Shown piece by piece: positions 9,801-19,132 of a stretch of 64,000 nt of DNA. Source of the stretch: Bryobacteraceae bacterium. GTDB taxonomy: Bacteria; Acidobacteriota; Terriglobia; Bryobacterales; Bryobacteraceae. The notes beneath the pieces were generated by a model. The model saw only the letters and a list, made by a program, of their open reading frames with translations. It was not told the DNA's origin and did not search any database. The DNA lies in the NCBI GenBank assembly GCA_947458745.1, contig CANGYQ010000001.1:682001-746000 (forward strand). The letters run 5' to 3'. The position numbers and the translations under genes were made by a program. Numbering within the stretch: the first letter of the stretch is position 1; each line of letters begins with the position of its first letter.

Positions 9801-9937
9801 ACCAGCCCGGCAACCGCCAGCGCCACCAAGGCCACTTTAGCGAGGATACGTCGTAGAGCAGTTTGCCCCTCCACTCCGGTACTGCTCGCGGATTCATCTG
9901 CGAAGCGTATCCCGCTGCGCCCGAGTTTTGTTCTCAT
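6815..9937 (-). CDS. TonB-dependent receptor, Oar-like, with N-terminal carboxypeptidase-regulatory-like domain
   Basis: A second Oar-type outer-membrane receptor, 1040 residues. After an unusually long N-terminus comes a hydrophobic signal segment (ILAKVALVALAVAGLVSA), then a CarboxypepD_reg-like domain (GAIQGTVLDQASLGIPGVKLT), a plug (SFESILTMAPGVR, FVIDGVDVSDV, VVNVATKAGTDQWHG) and a barrel ending LGVRMIF. I chose the ATG at 9937 because AAGGGG precedes it by the right distance and the signal peptide follows. The reading frame stays open 400 bases further upstream, but that part has no receptor-like sequence and is probably untranslated leader. Possible ligands are polysaccharide or siderophore-like; this cannot be decided from sequence. 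Confidence 0.88.
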   Translation of the reverse strand: MRTKLGRSGIRFADESASSTGVEGQTALRRILAKVALVALAVAGLVSAQENYGAIQGTVLDQASLGIPGVKLTASAPTLPRPVEVESDASGRYAMQRLPIGVYLITATKPGFATAKYYNINVQLGSQITFNPALKVSSVAETIEVSDSAISIDPTSSRTAVNITSDVFDNIPRSRSFESILTMAPGVRLEPKASSSSGAGNASRTTGIQVDGASGSENSFVIDGVDVSDVRRGTLRTNSAIPFEFISDVQVKSAGMDADTGGATGGVVNVATKAGTDQWHGQLLYQFTNSDLNPRPRGFWKLLPSNANLPDFFAPKEDSYYNRYPGFTLAGPIIRNRLFFNLGYMPVFTNVDREIAYASGTRTFNQKTKQHFGLVRVDYNPLSKLQVNTSWIWSPVKVQGGALPNQDIRLAAPTNNLTVQGGFQPSQQYSASATYTFTPRFLVSTRYGYRYQNDKLFNYGLSGLPFISYQTAAPAGVPTPGGAGFTNVSSTLGTQYDVTDRHNVYVDFSYLRGGHTIKFGYLLNRLGNQVVSDYTNGRFQIYWNEAFSRGPINAQRGDFGYYVWQDGVRLNNGVNGRNQGLYLTDSWRASKRLTLNLGVRLENEFLPPYTPEVNGRKVANPVSFDWFSKIAPRVGAAWDVMGDGKWKVSGSFGLYYDVMKYELARGSFGGDYWWSYVYRLNSPNVLSLGKASPGALGPQITSFNNRSIPINAAGQLEGIDPDIKPYTQREFTVRLDHAFSSRLTGTIRYSRKRLLKVIEDIGVLDEDGSEVYLIGNPGFGQTRDTKSVYGGKTPDGKEFLVPEAIRDYDGLEFRVQGQAFRNTYLLASYTYSRLFGNYSGTANSDENGRSDPGVSRAFDLPYYYFDSKGKNATGRLATDRPNAFTLFASHDLKWKGGATNFGLSQSIFSGTPFSTQVIYLSAPTFPGGRGDLGRSPAYIQTDLTVKHTFKIGERVSVVPEMNVLNLANRAAVTNVNNSINRSGALTEATLPLKTFFSGYDINRLVNPSNPTPGIFYNPIFNRPISYQNPREVRLGVRMIF

Positions 9938-10611
9938 GAAAGACCCCTTTTCCATAAATGTTGTAAATCCTGACCGATCATCCATTCCCCGGAGACTGGC
10001 CGGGAAACTGCGAACCTTGGGGCAACGCTCTGCCAACCCGTTCATGAACTTGATGGAACCGGCTTCAAGCGCTGCACTGTCGATGACAAAAAAGTTCTTA
10101 GGACCGGAGGTGTCGTTAGGTACGGTGGTCCCTGAAGAATCAAGGAGCAGACCCTGGCCCGTTCCCGCACGTAGTTGCGATAACGCGAGATCAGCGCTGA
10201 GAGGAAAACGAAACGATAACGACAGGGTGCGCGAAAGCTCGCCCCACCGGTAGATGGTGCTCATATACTGACCTTTCCCCCGGGCAGGCCCTGCGGTTGC
10301 AGGCCCCCCGGCCCATTTGAAACCGAGTTTAAGGTCCACCTAAGGTGGACTAGTTTATTTATCGTACGGTAACAGAAAAATTATGATAAAGACAAAAAAT
10401 GATGATTAAATTAAAGTAAGCAAATATCTCTCGACCCGAGAGTATCGTGCGTCAGAGATTTCGTAGGTTCTGTGGGGGCGCAGGCTGACAGGCGGAATGC
10501 ATTCCGGCTTGGGGCGAGGGGAAGCGGAAGAGGCTTTGGTGGGTGGCGTCCGCCGTGAACCGGCGAGACTGAAGGTCCCGCTGCCAGCGGACAACCTGCG
10601 CCACTCTTTTG
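9938..10611 (-). other. Long non-coding stretch: receptor leader and AT-rich promoter region
   Basis: About 670 bases without a convincing gene between the TonB receptor and the DUF1501 gene. The part nearest the receptor (to about 10340) would be a roughly 390-base leader if transcription starts at the AT-rich block. It includes a GC hairpin near 10283-10305. The segment 10350-10430 is strikingly AT-rich for this genome and probably holds the promoter. The rest, to 10611, shows only short unsupported open frames. I do not recognise a known riboswitch. Confidence 0.4.
10334..10350. promoter_or_regulatory. 17-bp palindrome, candidate operator of the TonB-receptor gene
   Basis: GTCCACCTaAGGTGGAC is a perfect 8-bp inverted repeat around a single base. 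It sits at the edge of the AT-rich promoter-like block upstream of the receptor. This is the form expected for a dimeric repressor or activator site. No regulator gene is adjacent, so the cognate protein is unknown. Confidence 0.5.
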
Positions 10612-11997
10612 CTAGGCCAGTAGGGGCTTGATGACGCGGCCGTGGACGTCGGTGAGGCGGTAGTGGCGGCCTTGGAATTTGTGGGTCAGCTTCAGGTGGT
10701 CGATCCCGAGCAGGTGCAGGATGGTCGCGTGCAGGTCATGCACGTCCATCGGGTTTTCGGCGATGTTGTAGCTGAAATCGTCGGTTTCCCCGTAGGTCTG
10801 GCCGGGCTTGATGCCGCCGCCGGCTAGCCAGACGGAGAAGCAGCGGGGGTGGTGATCCCGGCCGTAGTCGGTTTCAGTGAGCGTGCCTTGCGAATAGACG
10901 GTGCGGCCGAATTCGCCACCCCAGACCACCAGCGTGTCGTCCAGCATGCCGCGCTGTTTTAGGTCCTGCACCAGGGCGGCGGAGGCTTGATCGGTCTGCC
11001 CGCACTGGCCGCGGATCTGTTGGGGTAACGTCGAATGCGCGTCCCAGCCGCGGTGGAAGAGTTGGATGAAGCGGACGCCGCGTTCGGCGAGGCGGCGGGC
11101 GAGAATGCAGTTGGCGGCGAAGGTGCCGGGCTTGCGGGAGTCGGGACCGTAGAGATCGAAGGTGCTGTCGGGTTCTTTCGAAAGATCGGTCAGCTCCGGT
11201 ACGCTCGATTGCATGCGGTAGGCCATCTCGTACTGCGCGATGCGGGTTTCGATTTCGGGGTCTTGATACTCGCGGGATTCGATCTGATTCAGCTTGCCCA
11301 GATCGTCCAAAAACCGGCGGCGCGCGGAGGGGTCGTAACCGGCGGGGTTCGACAGATACAGCACGGGGTCCGCGCCAGAGCGGAACTTGACGCCCGCGTG
11401 GCTGGTGGGCAGAAAGCCGGAGCCCCACATGCGGTCCGCCAAGGCCTGCGTGTTGCCGATGCCTTGGGAGACCATCACGACGAAGGCGGGCAGATCTTTG
11501 TTTTCGCTGCCCAGGCCATAGCTCAACCAGGAGCCGATGGAGGGGCGCCCGGCCAGCTGGAAGCCGGTCTGGAAGAAGGTCACTGCGGGGTCGTGATTGA
11601 TCGCCTCGGTGTGCAGTGACTTGATGATGGCGATGTCGTCGGCGATCTTCGCTTGATGCGGAATCAGGTCCGACATCCACTGGCCGCTTTTGCCGTGCTG
11701 GGCGAACGGGAAGATGGTGGGCGCGGTGGGGAACTTGGCCTGGAAGGCCGTCATGCCGGTCAGCCGTTGGCCGGCTCGGATCGATTCCGGCAAGTCCTCG
11801 CCGCGGCGCTTGGCCAGCTGCGGCTTGTAGTCGAACAGGTCCAGCTGCGAGGGGCCGCCGTGCTGGAACAGGTAGATCACGCGCTTGGCCTTGGGCTTAA
11901 AGTGCGGCAGGCCGTCGATGGGTGCCGCGGCGAGTCCGTCAAAGGCCGCCCGGCCCAGCATCATCGAAGAGAGATTCAACAGCTTGCGGCGGGTCAT
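10612..11997 (-). CDS. DUF1501 family secreted protein
   Basis: A 461-residue protein beginning [12 protein letters not shown], like other DUF1501 proteins with a Tat-type leader. It has the family segments [20 protein letters not shown] near the N-terminus, [15 protein letters not shown] in the second half and [17 protein letters not shown] with a following [18 protein letters not shown] stretch. DUF1501 has a sulfatase/alkaline-phosphatase-like fold and is common in Planctomycetes and Solibacter-type acidobacteria beside DUF1549/DUF1553 proteins. Its biochemical role is not established. Its ATG overlaps the preceding stop by one base (TGATG), so it is the last gene of a three-gene operon. 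Confidence 0.9.
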   Translation of the reverse strand: MTRRKLLNLSSMMLGRAAFDGLAAAPIDGLPHFKPKAKRVIYLFQHGGPSQLDLFDYKPQLAKRRGEDLPESIRAGQRLTGMTAFQAKFPTAPTIFPFAQHGKSGQWMSDLIPHQAKIADDIAIIKSLHTEAINHDPAVTFFQTGFQLAGRPSIGSWLSYGLGSENKDLPAFVVMVSQGIGNTQALADRMWGSGFLPTSHAGVKFRSGADPVLYLSNPAGYDPSARRRFLDDLGKLNQIESREYQDPEIETRIAQYEMAYRMQSSVPELTDLSKEPDSTFDLYGPDSRKPGTFAANCILARRLAERGVRFIQLFHRGWDAHSTLPQQIRGQCGQTDQASAALVQDLKQRGMLDDTLVVWGGEFGRTVYSQGTLTETDYGRDHHPRCFSVWLAGGGIKPGQTYGETDDFSYNIAENPMDVHDLHATILHLLGIDHLKLTHKFQGRHYRLTDVHGRVIKPLLA

Positions 11998-14918
11998 CAG
12001 TTTTTGGTCACCGTCTCATCGAGATTCATCAGCAAGCTCGCGACAGCCATGTGGGCGGCCAACTCTCGCGGGTTGATTTTCGGGTCCACCGGAGCCGCGC
12101 CTTGCTTCAAGTACTCGGCCGCCTTCGCCGCATCGGAAAAATAATCGCGATGGTAGGCCAGGCTGCTCTTCAAAATCTCCACTTCAGCCGGACGCGGTGC
12201 GCGTGCGAGGATGCGGCGGAAGCCTTCGTTGAGCCCTTCCTTCAGCATGAGAGCGCCCAGATTGCGGGCCGCTTCGAGGAAGGTAACGTCGTTCATCAGG
12301 TTCAGCGCCTGTAGCGGCGTGTTGGTCTTGTTCTCGCGCACGGTGCAGCTTTCACGCATGGCCGAATCAAAGTTCAGCATCATGGGTGGCGCGACGGTGC
12401 GGCGCCAGAAGGTGTAGAGGCTGCGGCGGTAGAGGTCTTCACCGGAGCCGGGCTCGTAGTCGCCATCCTGCATGGTGATCTCTTTCCACAAGCCCGCGGG
12501 CTGATAAGGCTTCACCGAAGGCCCACCGGCTCTGTCGACCAGCAGGCTGGCGGCCGCCAGCGCCTGATCCCGGATCATCTCTGCTGGGAGCCGGACGCGC
12601 GGACCGCGGGCCAGCAGGCGATTCTCGGGGTCGAGCTGGGTGAGCTCCGGTGTGGCCTGCGAGGCTTGGCGATAGGTGGCGCTCATCACGATCCGCTTCT
12701 GCAAGGCCTTCACATCCCAGCCGGAGTCCATAAATTCGAGCGCCAGCCAATCCAGCAGCTCGGGGTGCGACGGCCATTCTCCCTGCTGGCCGAAGTCCTC
12801 CGTGGTCTTCACCAAGCCCGTGCCAAAGTACATCTGCCAGAACCGGTTCACCGTGACGCGCGCCAGCAGCGGATTGCTACGGGAGGTCATCCAGCGGGCG
12901 AGACCCAAGCGGTTGTTGGTTTCGCCAGCGGGCAGCGGCGGCAATGCTCCTGGAACGCCCGGTTCTACCTTCTCGCCCGGCTTGTCGTAAGCGCCGCGGA
13001 TCAGCAGGAACGTGTCGCGGCGCTGCGGCCGTTCGGCCATCACCATGACGGTCGGGAAGCTCGATTCCAGCTTCTCGCGCTGCCATTCCAGCTTGCCCAG
13101 GGCAAGCCAAGCCTCCCGCACCGGCGCGGGAGCGGCGTTCTCGAAGTAGCTCCAGCGGGCGATGCGGGCGGTGTCGCCGACGCCGGCCACACCTTCAATC
13201 TGCGGCACGGTGAGGATGCGGGCCCAGGCGCGGGCTTGGTCGATCTCGCCATTGAACCGCCGCTCCTTGCCCCAACCCATGCCGATCCGCAGCGGTTGCG
13301 GGAAGACGGCATGCGCGTTGGTGAAAGGCCGGTAGAGCGTCTCGTTCAGTGTCTTGTGCTTCACCGGCGCGCCATCCACATAGATGTGGATGCCCGAGGC
13401 CATCTTGGACCCGTCGTAGGTGACGGTCACCGTCTGCCATTGCCCAGCCTTCAGCACCGGCTCCGTCTCAACGCGCGTCGCATCGTCGGCGTAGACGCTG
13501 GTCAAGTGCACGTGCACCTTGCCATGGTCGGCATGCAGGCCGTAGCCTTTGCCGGTGGGCGAATCCGCCATGCGCGTGAAGATCGGGCCGTCGGGCACAC
13601 TCTCTGATCGCACCTTGGCCGACAGCGTGAACCGGTCATCGATGTCCCACTGCCCGGCCATGCCCGCCACACGCGGCTCCTTGGCGGGAAACTGCTGCTC
13701 ATAGTCAAGAGCGACCGAGGGCCGGTAGGTGGCGGCTGCGACGGGTTGCGCCCGATGCTTCGATAGCTCTTTTTCCAGCTGCGCCATCTGCGTGTTCAGC
13801 GCCGCCAGCTGCTTTTCTTGCGCCGAGGTTGGCGCCGGAATGTAGGGGTGGGAGTTGCCGTACTTGATGCCCCGACCGATTTCGGGCACGTTGTTGAAGA
13901 AGGCGTAGAAGCGGTAGAAATCCTGCTGCGACAGCGGGTCGTACTTGTGGTTGTGGCAGCGGGCGCAGCCCAGCGTTAGGCCCAGAAAGACGGTGGATGT
14001 GGTCTCGACGCGATCGACGACGTACTCGACGGCGTATTCTTCCGGGATGATGCCGTCTTCGGTGTTGATGCGGTGGTTGCGGTTGAAGCCGGTGGCCAGA
14101 ATCTGTTCGCGCGTGGCGTTGGGCAACAAGTCGCCGGCGATCTGCTCCACCGTGAACTGATCGAACGGCTTGTTGCGATTGAAGCTGTCGATCACATAGT
14201 CGCGCCAGCGCCACATGGAACGCTCGCCGTCGTACTGGTAGCCATTGGAATCGGCATAGCGCGCGGCATCGAGCCACCGGGCGGCCATCCGCTCGCCATA
14301 GCGCGGCGATGAAAGCAACCGGTCGACCGCCTTCTCGTAGGCCTTGGGCGAGTTGTCTTTCAGGAAGGCCGTCAGCTCCGCGGGCGTGGGGGGCAGCCCG
14401 GTGAGGTCCAGATTCAGGCGGCGCAGCAGCGTTTCGCGAGCCGCTTCGGGAGCAGGTTTCAAACTCTGTTTAGCCAGCCGGGCGCGGACGAAGTGGTCAA
14501 TCGGATCGGTACCGGTGGGCACGGCCGCCTTGCGCGGTGGGATGAAAGACCAGTGGGCCTGCCAGGCGGCGCCTTCCGCAATCCACTGACGCAGGGTGGC
14601 TACTTCGGTGGCCGACACAGTGTGCCCCGTATAGACCGGCGGCATGCGCTTGGCTTTGCTGTCAGAGGTGATGCGGCGGATCAGTTCGCTCTGCTCTGGC
14701 TGTCCGGGGATGATCGCTTTGGCCTTGGCCTCAGCCTCAACGTCCAAGCGCAGGGGGATGTTCTTGGTCTTGGCGTCGGGTCCGTGGCACTGGAAGCATT
14801 TGTCGGAAAGGATGGGGCGGACATCGCGATTGAACTCCACCGGTGTTTGTGCACACGCCACCGCCGCTAGCAGCACGCCCGCTGCCGGGCGCAAATTAGT
14901 CCACCGTAACTTCGACAT
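11997..14918 (-). CDS. Planctomycete-type cytochrome c / DUF1549 / LamG-like / DUF1553 protein
   Basis: A 973-residue exported multidomain protein. After the signal peptide comes a PSCyt1-type haem-binding domain with CFQCH (C41, C44, H45) in a [16 protein letters not shown] context. A DUF1549 domain follows with a second haem-type motif, [18 protein letters not shown]. Next is a LamG/concanavalin-like insert ([18 protein letters not shown] through [12 protein letters not shown]), then DUF1553 ([60 protein letters not shown]). The family's function is unproven; association with polysaccharide breakdown is a proposal. The start overlaps the HtrA-like gene by 23 bases, and the stop overlaps the DUF1501 start. 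Confidence 0.9.
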   Translation of the reverse strand: MSKLRWTNLRPAAGVLLAAVACAQTPVEFNRDVRPILSDKCFQCHGPDAKTKNIPLRLDVEAEAKAKAIIPGQPEQSELIRRITSDSKAKRMPPVYTGHTVSATEVATLRQWIAEGAAWQAHWSFIPPRKAAVPTGTDPIDHFVRARLAKQSLKPAPEAARETLLRRLNLDLTGLPPTPAELTAFLKDNSPKAYEKAVDRLLSSPRYGERMAARWLDAARYADSNGYQYDGERSMWRWRDYVIDSFNRNKPFDQFTVEQIAGDLLPNATREQILATGFNRNHRINTEDGIIPEEYAVEYVVDRVETTSTVFLGLTLGCARCHNHKYDPLSQQDFYRFYAFFNNVPEIGRGIKYGNSHPYIPAPTSAQEKQLAALNTQMAQLEKELSKHRAQPVAAATYRPSVALDYEQQFPAKEPRVAGMAGQWDIDDRFTLSAKVRSESVPDGPIFTRMADSPTGKGYGLHADHGKVHVHLTSVYADDATRVETEPVLKAGQWQTVTVTYDGSKMASGIHIYVDGAPVKHKTLNETLYRPFTNAHAVFPQPLRIGMGWGKERRFNGEIDQARAWARILTVPQIEGVAGVGDTARIARWSYFENAAPAPVREAWLALGKLEWQREKLESSFPTVMVMAERPQRRDTFLLIRGAYDKPGEKVEPGVPGALPPLPAGETNNRLGLARWMTSRSNPLLARVTVNRFWQMYFGTGLVKTTEDFGQQGEWPSHPELLDWLALEFMDSGWDVKALQKRIVMSATYRQASQATPELTQLDPENRLLARGPRVRLPAEMIRDQALAAASLLVDRAGGPSVKPYQPAGLWKEITMQDGDYEPGSGEDLYRRSLYTFWRRTVAPPMMLNFDSAMRESCTVRENKTNTPLQALNLMNDVTFLEAARNLGALMLKEGLNEGFRRILARAPRPAEVEILKSSLAYHRDYFSDAAKAAEYLKQGAAPVDPKINPRELAAHMAVASLLMNLDETVTKN

Positions 14919-16284
14919 ACCGCAGTTTCTCGTTCCGCTCCACTTGCAGGATCACCGCATCGCCGGGTTTGGCCGGGGCCAGGGCCGCCTTGATTTCATC
15001 CAGCGTCCCCACGGCTTTGCGGTTCACTGCATAGATGATATCGCCCGTTTCGAGCAAGCCTGAATTGCGTCCCGCCGCCGCCAGGACGTTGGCCACCAGG
15101 ATGCCGCGCGCCTGACGCGTTGAAGGCAGCAGTTCCCGGACCTTGGAGCCGATCTCCAGGCCCATAATACCGATCTTGTCGATGGTGGCCACCTCACGGT
15201 TCACCAAGGCGGCAAAGCGGTCCGGGTCATTGGGCCGCTCGGCCACGGTCACGGAATGCTTCAGCTCATCTTTGCCACGGAGCAACTCCACCGTCACGGC
15301 TGAGCCCAAGGCTTGCGAGTAGAGGTTCACCTGCAACTGGCGGGCATTTTCCATGGTGCGGCCATTCAAGCTGAGCACGATGTCGCCCACGCGCAGCCCC
15401 GCGCGGTCCGCCGGACCATCGGGGGTGACATCGCCCAGGATCACGCCGGAGGCGCGCCCCAGACCCAGCCCGCCGGCCATGGCTTCGGTGATGGTTTGTG
15501 GTTCGATCCCGATCTCTCCGCGGCGGACCACGCCGTTCTGGATGATCTGATCGGTGACGGACTTGACGATGTTGGCCGGGACGGCCAAACCCACGCCGTC
15601 GGAGCCACCGGATTCAGAGATGATCATGGTGTTGACGCCGATCACCGCGCCTTCCACATCCACCATCGGCCCGCCCGAGTTGCCGGGGTTGATCGACACA
15701 TCGGACTGGATATAGATCATCGGGTCATCGGCTTCCAGCTGCCGCGCGACGGCGCTGACAATGCCCATCGACATGGAGTTCTGCAACCCGAACGGGCTGC
15801 CGAAGGCGAGCACCAGTTGGCCCTGGCGGATACGGTCCGAATCGCCCAGCCTCAAGTGCGGCAAATTCTTCTGGTCGATCTTCAGTACCGCCAGGTCGGT
15901 TTCGCGATCCAGGCCCACCAGGCGCGCCGCGACGCTGCGGCCTTTGGGACGGAGGATGGTGCCGCGGGCTGGACGGGGCTCAGCGGTGGCTAGGACGACG
16001 TTGATCCGCGTGGCACCTTTCACCACGTGGGCGTTGGTGACGATGTAGCCATCGGCGGAGAGGATGATGCCGGACCCGAAGCTCTGCTCATAGGCCGCCG
16101 GTGCGCCGCGCTCCTCTGACAAGGGGCTGTAGGCGTCACTGAGCACCTGCACCACGGCGGGCGAGATCTTCTCCGACAGGCCGGTGAGGGCACGGTCGAA
16201 GCCGCGCAGGTCCAGGCCCTGCCCGCAGACGGCCAAGCCCCAGAATGCCGCGCCCGCCAACTTGTTCCAAAGCCCTGTCAACAA
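14896..16284 (-). CDS. HtrA/DegP-like trypsin protease with two PDZ domains
   Basis: A 462-residue S1C protease. The hydrophobic N-terminus suggests export or a membrane anchor. The catalytic triad is visible as H86 (TNAHVV), D130 (ETDLAVLKI) and S203 (NPGNSGGP). Two PDZ-like domains follow: the first has GVILGDVTPDGPADRAGLRVGDIVLSLNG split around residues 280-310, the second AGRNSGLLETGDIIYAVN near the C-terminus. It would degrade or chaperone misfolded envelope proteins. It is the first gene of the operon leading to the cytochrome c/DUF1549 and DUF1501 genes, which suggests quality control for those large exported proteins; that link is inference. Confidence 0.9.
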   Translation of the reverse strand: MLTGLWNKLAGAAFWGLAVCGQGLDLRGFDRALTGLSEKISPAVVQVLSDAYSPLSEERGAPAAYEQSFGSGIILSADGYIVTNAHVVKGATRINVVLATAEPRPARGTILRPKGRSVAARLVGLDRETDLAVLKIDQKNLPHLRLGDSDRIRQGQLVLAFGSPFGLQNSMSMGIVSAVARQLEADDPMIYIQSDVSINPGNSGGPMVDVEGAVIGVNTMIISESGGSDGVGLAVPANIVKSVTDQIIQNGVVRRGEIGIEPQTITEAMAGGLGLGRASGVILGDVTPDGPADRAGLRVGDIVLSLNGRTMENARQLQVNLYSQALGSAVTVELLRGKDELKHSVTVAERPNDPDRFAALVNREVATIDKIGIMGLEIGSKVRELLPSTRQARGILVANVLAAAGRNSGLLETGDIIYAVNRKAVGTLDEIKAALAPAKPGDAVILQVERNEKLRYVEVTVD

Positions 16285-16401
16285 AGCCGCACCCCTTAAG
16301 GGCTATTGTCCCGTATTTGCGTTAGTGGGGCCGGGAGGAGATGCGGAGACCAGTGCGGGTTACGGCAATTCCGGCCTGGAATCGCTAAACTAGGGGTTCC
16401 C

Positions 16402-17688
16402 ATGCAAAAACAGATCTTGCCCGCGAAGTGTTTTACTGGCCGTGTACGGCTACCGGGCGACAAGTCCATTTCTCACCGTTCCGCCATGCTGTCTGCGATT
16501 GCGGAAGGCCGCTCCGTGCTGCACAACTTCTCCACCGGCGCTGACTGTCATTCAACGCTGGGTTGCATGGAGGCGCTAGGCGCAGGCGTCACCAAGAACG
16601 GCACTGAAATCACGGTGGACGGCGTGGGCCTGGACGGACTGCGGCCGGCGGCCGGGCCGCTGGATGCCGGTAATTCCGGTTCGACGATCCGGATGCTGTC
16701 GGGCATTTTGGCCGGGCAACCCTTTGCCACCGAGATTTTTGGTGATGAGTCGCTCAGCCGCCGCCCGATGGCGCGCATCATGGCTCCTTTGGCGCAGATG
16801 GGCGCGCGCGTCGAGGCGCGGGATGGAAAGTTTCCGCCGCTGACCGTTCACGGCGCGCGTCCGCTGAAGCCGATCGACTTTACGCCGCCGGTAGCCAGCG
16901 CCCAGGTGAAGACCTGCGTGTTGTTCGCGGGGCTGTATGCCGACGGCGTCACAACGGTGCGCGAGGCGATTGTCACGCGCGACCACGGCGAGATGGGACT
17001 GCGCGAGTTCGGGGCCGAAGTGACCAGCACGGCGGGTGCGATCTCCATTGTGGGCCGACCGCGCCTGGTGGGCCGGGAGTTTCATGTGCCGGGTGACTTG
17101 TCGTCGGCCGCCTTCTTGCTGGTCGGCACGCTGCTGATTCCCGGTTCCAGCGTCGTGATTGAGGGCGTGGGCCTGAACCCGACCCGGACAGCGCTGCTCG
17201 ATTATCTGGTGGGTCTCGGCGCCAGCATCAAGATCTTGAAGTACGGCCAGGTTTCCGGCGAGCTGGTGGGCGACCTGGAAGTGCGCTATTCGCCAACCAC
17301 CGCCGGCAACATCAGTGGAGCGTTAACCGCGGCGCTGATTGACGAGATCCCGGTGCTGTCCATTCTGGGCGCGGCTGGCGGCGGGTTGACCGTGAGTGAC
17401 GCATCCGAACTGCGCATCAAGGAGACGGACCGGATCGCCACCATCGAGGAGAACATGCGCCGCGCTGGAGTGGAGATTGAGACGCGGCCCGATGGGTTCA
17501 CCGTGCCGGGCGGCCAGAAGTTCCGCGCGTCGACGTTTGATTCGTTTGGTGACCATCGCATCGCCATGGCCTTTAGCGTCGCCTCGCTGATTGCTGATCA
17601 GCCCTCGATGATCGAGGAAGCGCAAGCGGCGTCGGTGTCGTTCCCGGAATTCTACAGTCACCTGAGCCGCCTTTCGCAACCGTCATGA
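16402..17688 (+). CDS. aroA: 3-phosphoshikimate 1-carboxyvinyltransferase (EPSP synthase)
   Basis: Catalyses the sixth step of the shikimate pathway, joining phosphoenolpyruvate to shikimate-3-phosphate. Family segments are LPGDKSISHRSAML at the N-terminus, LDAGNSGSTIRMLSG around residue 94, SLSRRPMARI, and the C-terminal ELRIKETDRI and FGDHRIAMAF. Length is 428 residues. The GNSGST and RRPM segments look closer to the Bacillus-type enzymes than to E. coli. The ATG at 16402 is chosen because the conserved N-terminus starts there; a TAAACT -10-like box ends ten bases before it. The stop overlaps the start of the next gene (ATGA). Confidence 0.95.
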   Translation: MQKQILPAKCFTGRVRLPGDKSISHRSAMLSAIAEGRSVLHNFSTGADCHSTLGCMEALGAGVTKNGTEITVDGVGLDGLRPAAGPLDAGNSGSTIRMLSGILAGQPFATEIFGDESLSRRPMARIMAPLAQMGARVEARDGKFPPLTVHGARPLKPIDFTPPVASAQVKTCVLFAGLYADGVTTVREAIVTRDHGEMGLREFGAEVTSTAGAISIVGRPRLVGREFHVPGDLSSAAFLLVGTLLIPGSSVVIEGVGLNPTRTALLDYLVGLGASIKILKYGQVSGELVGDLEVRYSPTTAGNISGALTAALIDEIPVLSILGAAGGGLTVSDASELRIKETDRIATIEENMRRAGVEIETRPDGFTVPGGQKFRASTFDSFGDHRIAMAFSVASLIADQPSMIEEAQAASVSFPEFYSHLSRLSQPS

Positions 17689-18356
17689 GCGCCCCGGGCG
17701 AGCACGCCAACAGCAATCTCTCCGATCTGACCCTGGCGGGCTTAGTCCACGATCTGCGGAACGTGTTTGAGACTCTCGGTGAAGCTGCGGACCTGCTGGC
17801 CGACGATGAGCGCTGGGCCAAGCTGGCGGCCACCATTGAGCGCGCCAGCGAACAAGGCCGCCGCATCACCGAGAGTTTTCGGGAATCGGCTCGGTCGTTC
17901 GACTTTGAGCTGATTCTCGACAACGCCATACAGTCGATCCACGACTTCCAGCTGACCGGGCAGCATGCGCCGCTGGAGTTCCACTGCCATATCGAGCCGG
18001 GCATCCGCCTGGCCGGGCGGCCCGGCGCCTGGGAGCGCGTGCTGGTGAACCTGTTTCTGAACGCGGCGCACGCCATGCCGCAGGGCGGCGAAGTGGAAGT
18101 GCTGGCGTCGCGGTCTCCGGGTGGGATTGAGATTGTGGTTCGGGACAGCGGGCCTGGCATCCCGGCGGATATTCTGGACCGGCTTTTCACACCGGGCTTT
18201 TCGACGCGGCACGCCCATTCGGGGTTGGGCCTGTCGATCGTGGAATCGATTGTCAGCCAGCATGGCGGAACAGTTCAAGCGGGCAACCGCATCCCCGGGC
18301 CGGGTGCCGAGTTTGTGTTGCGCACGCCGGACCTACAGATCGCGGTAGCCAACTAG
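17685..18356 (+). CDS. Orphan histidine kinase-like protein without sensor domain
   Basis: A 223-residue soluble protein. It has a short dimerisation segment with an H-box-like LVHDLRNVFE (H22). A full HATPase_c domain follows: N box NLFLNAAHAM, G1 box DSGPGIP, F-box region DRLFTPGFST and G2 box GLGLSIV. There is no transmembrane, PAS or GAF region, and no response-regulator gene lies nearby. It begins inside the aroA stop codon (ATGA) and so is probably translated with it. It could pair with a distant regulator or act as a phosphatase-type partner. Its last 24 bases overlap the convergent deacetylase gene. Confidence 0.8.
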   Translation: MSAPGEHANSNLSDLTLAGLVHDLRNVFETLGEAADLLADDERWAKLAATIERASEQGRRITESFRESARSFDFELILDNAIQSIHDFQLTGQHAPLEFHCHIEPGIRLAGRPGAWERVLVNLFLNAAHAMPQGGEVEVLASRSPGGIEIVVRDSGPGIPADILDRLFTPGFSTRHAHSGLGLSIVESIVSQHGGTVQAGNRIPGPGAEFVLRTPDLQIAVAN

Positions 18357-19118
18357 CCGCACGCCGTGGCGGGTGAGGGCTTTGCGGACGCTGGGGTGGA
18401 TGAGAGCTTGTAGCTCCTGCTCCCGGCTTTCCTTCAGCCGCGTGCGGGCCTGCCGCAACTCGTCGCGCAGATAGCCCGGGTGGCACATGAATTCGGTGGA
18501 CCCTTCCGGAAGCGCGGCGATCAGCTTCACCAGATCATCTGCTACAAAGGCACCCGTGATCTCGAAGCCCGCAAAGTGATCCGTGGTCCGGCAGCCGTGC
18601 TGTGAGAGCACGCGGTGGAACCAGGGGCGCAGGCCACCCAACGTAGCGCTCATCAGGCGGCGGGTCCAAGGAACGGGGCGGATGGTGAGGGGGAAATCGA
18701 AAGGACGGCGGACCCAGGGAATTTGAAATTCCTGGCTGAGCCTGGCCACGGCCTTCAAAACTGGCGGCCACAGATGCGTGTGCTTGTGCGTATCAAGATG
18801 CCGCGGCGCGATGCCGGCGACGACGATCTTTTCGATTTGCCCGCGCAGCTCACGGTAGGGGTCCATCTGCCCGCGGGTGAGCGCCACCAGCAAATCGCTG
18901 ACCGACCCAGGTTGGCCGGGACCGCCCACCAGCACCAGGTGGCAGCCGACATCGAGGGTCGGGTGGGAGTGCGCCAGTTCCACCGCGTGATCAAAAGCCG
19001 AACCGTTGGCCATCAGCGTGGTGGCCGTCAGAATGCCGTCGCGATGGGCAGTAATGATGCCGTCATTGGTATCGCGCGTGAAGCCGAAGTCATCGGCATT
19101 GACCACCAGTTGCCGCAA
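18333..19118 (-). CDS. ChbG/HpnK (YdjC) family deacetylase
   Basis: A 261-residue carbohydrate deacetylase of the YdjC fold. The N-terminal metal motif is VNADDFG, and a second metal-binding cluster is HLDTHKHTHLWP. The family includes ChbG (chitooligosaccharide deacetylase) and HpnK (hopanoid biosynthesis-associated). Without hopanoid genes nearby the substrate is undecided. It faces the histidine-kinase gene with a 24-base tail-to-tail overlap. It lies downstream of mlaD on the same strand, separated by a structured 164-base spacer. Confidence 0.85.
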   Translation of the reverse strand: MRQLVVNADDFGFTRDTNDGIITAHRDGILTATTLMANGSAFDHAVELAHSHPTLDVGCHLVLVGGPGQPGSVSDLLVALTRGQMDPYRELRGQIEKIVVAGIAPRHLDTHKHTHLWPPVLKAVARLSQEFQIPWVRRPFDFPLTIRPVPWTRRLMSATLGGLRPWFHRVLSQHGCRTTDHFAGFEITGAFVADDLVKLIAALPEGSTEFMCHPGYLRDELRQARTRLKESREQELQALIHPSVRKALTRHGVRLVGYRDL

Positions 19119-19132
19119 CGCTAAATCACTTC

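Noticed and set aside
9938..10339. N-terminal extension of the second TonB receptor
   Set aside because: The frame is open but has no signal peptide or receptor domain, and a good ribosome-binding site and leader begin at 9937.
10406..10594. 62-codon minus-strand frame upstream of the receptor leader
   Set aside because: Proline/serine-rich, with no ribosome-binding site, in a region that looks like promoter DNA.
12666..13607. Open frame of about 310 codons antisense to the DUF1549/DUF1553 gene
   Set aside because: A shadow frame rich in Arg, His and Gln without any domain.
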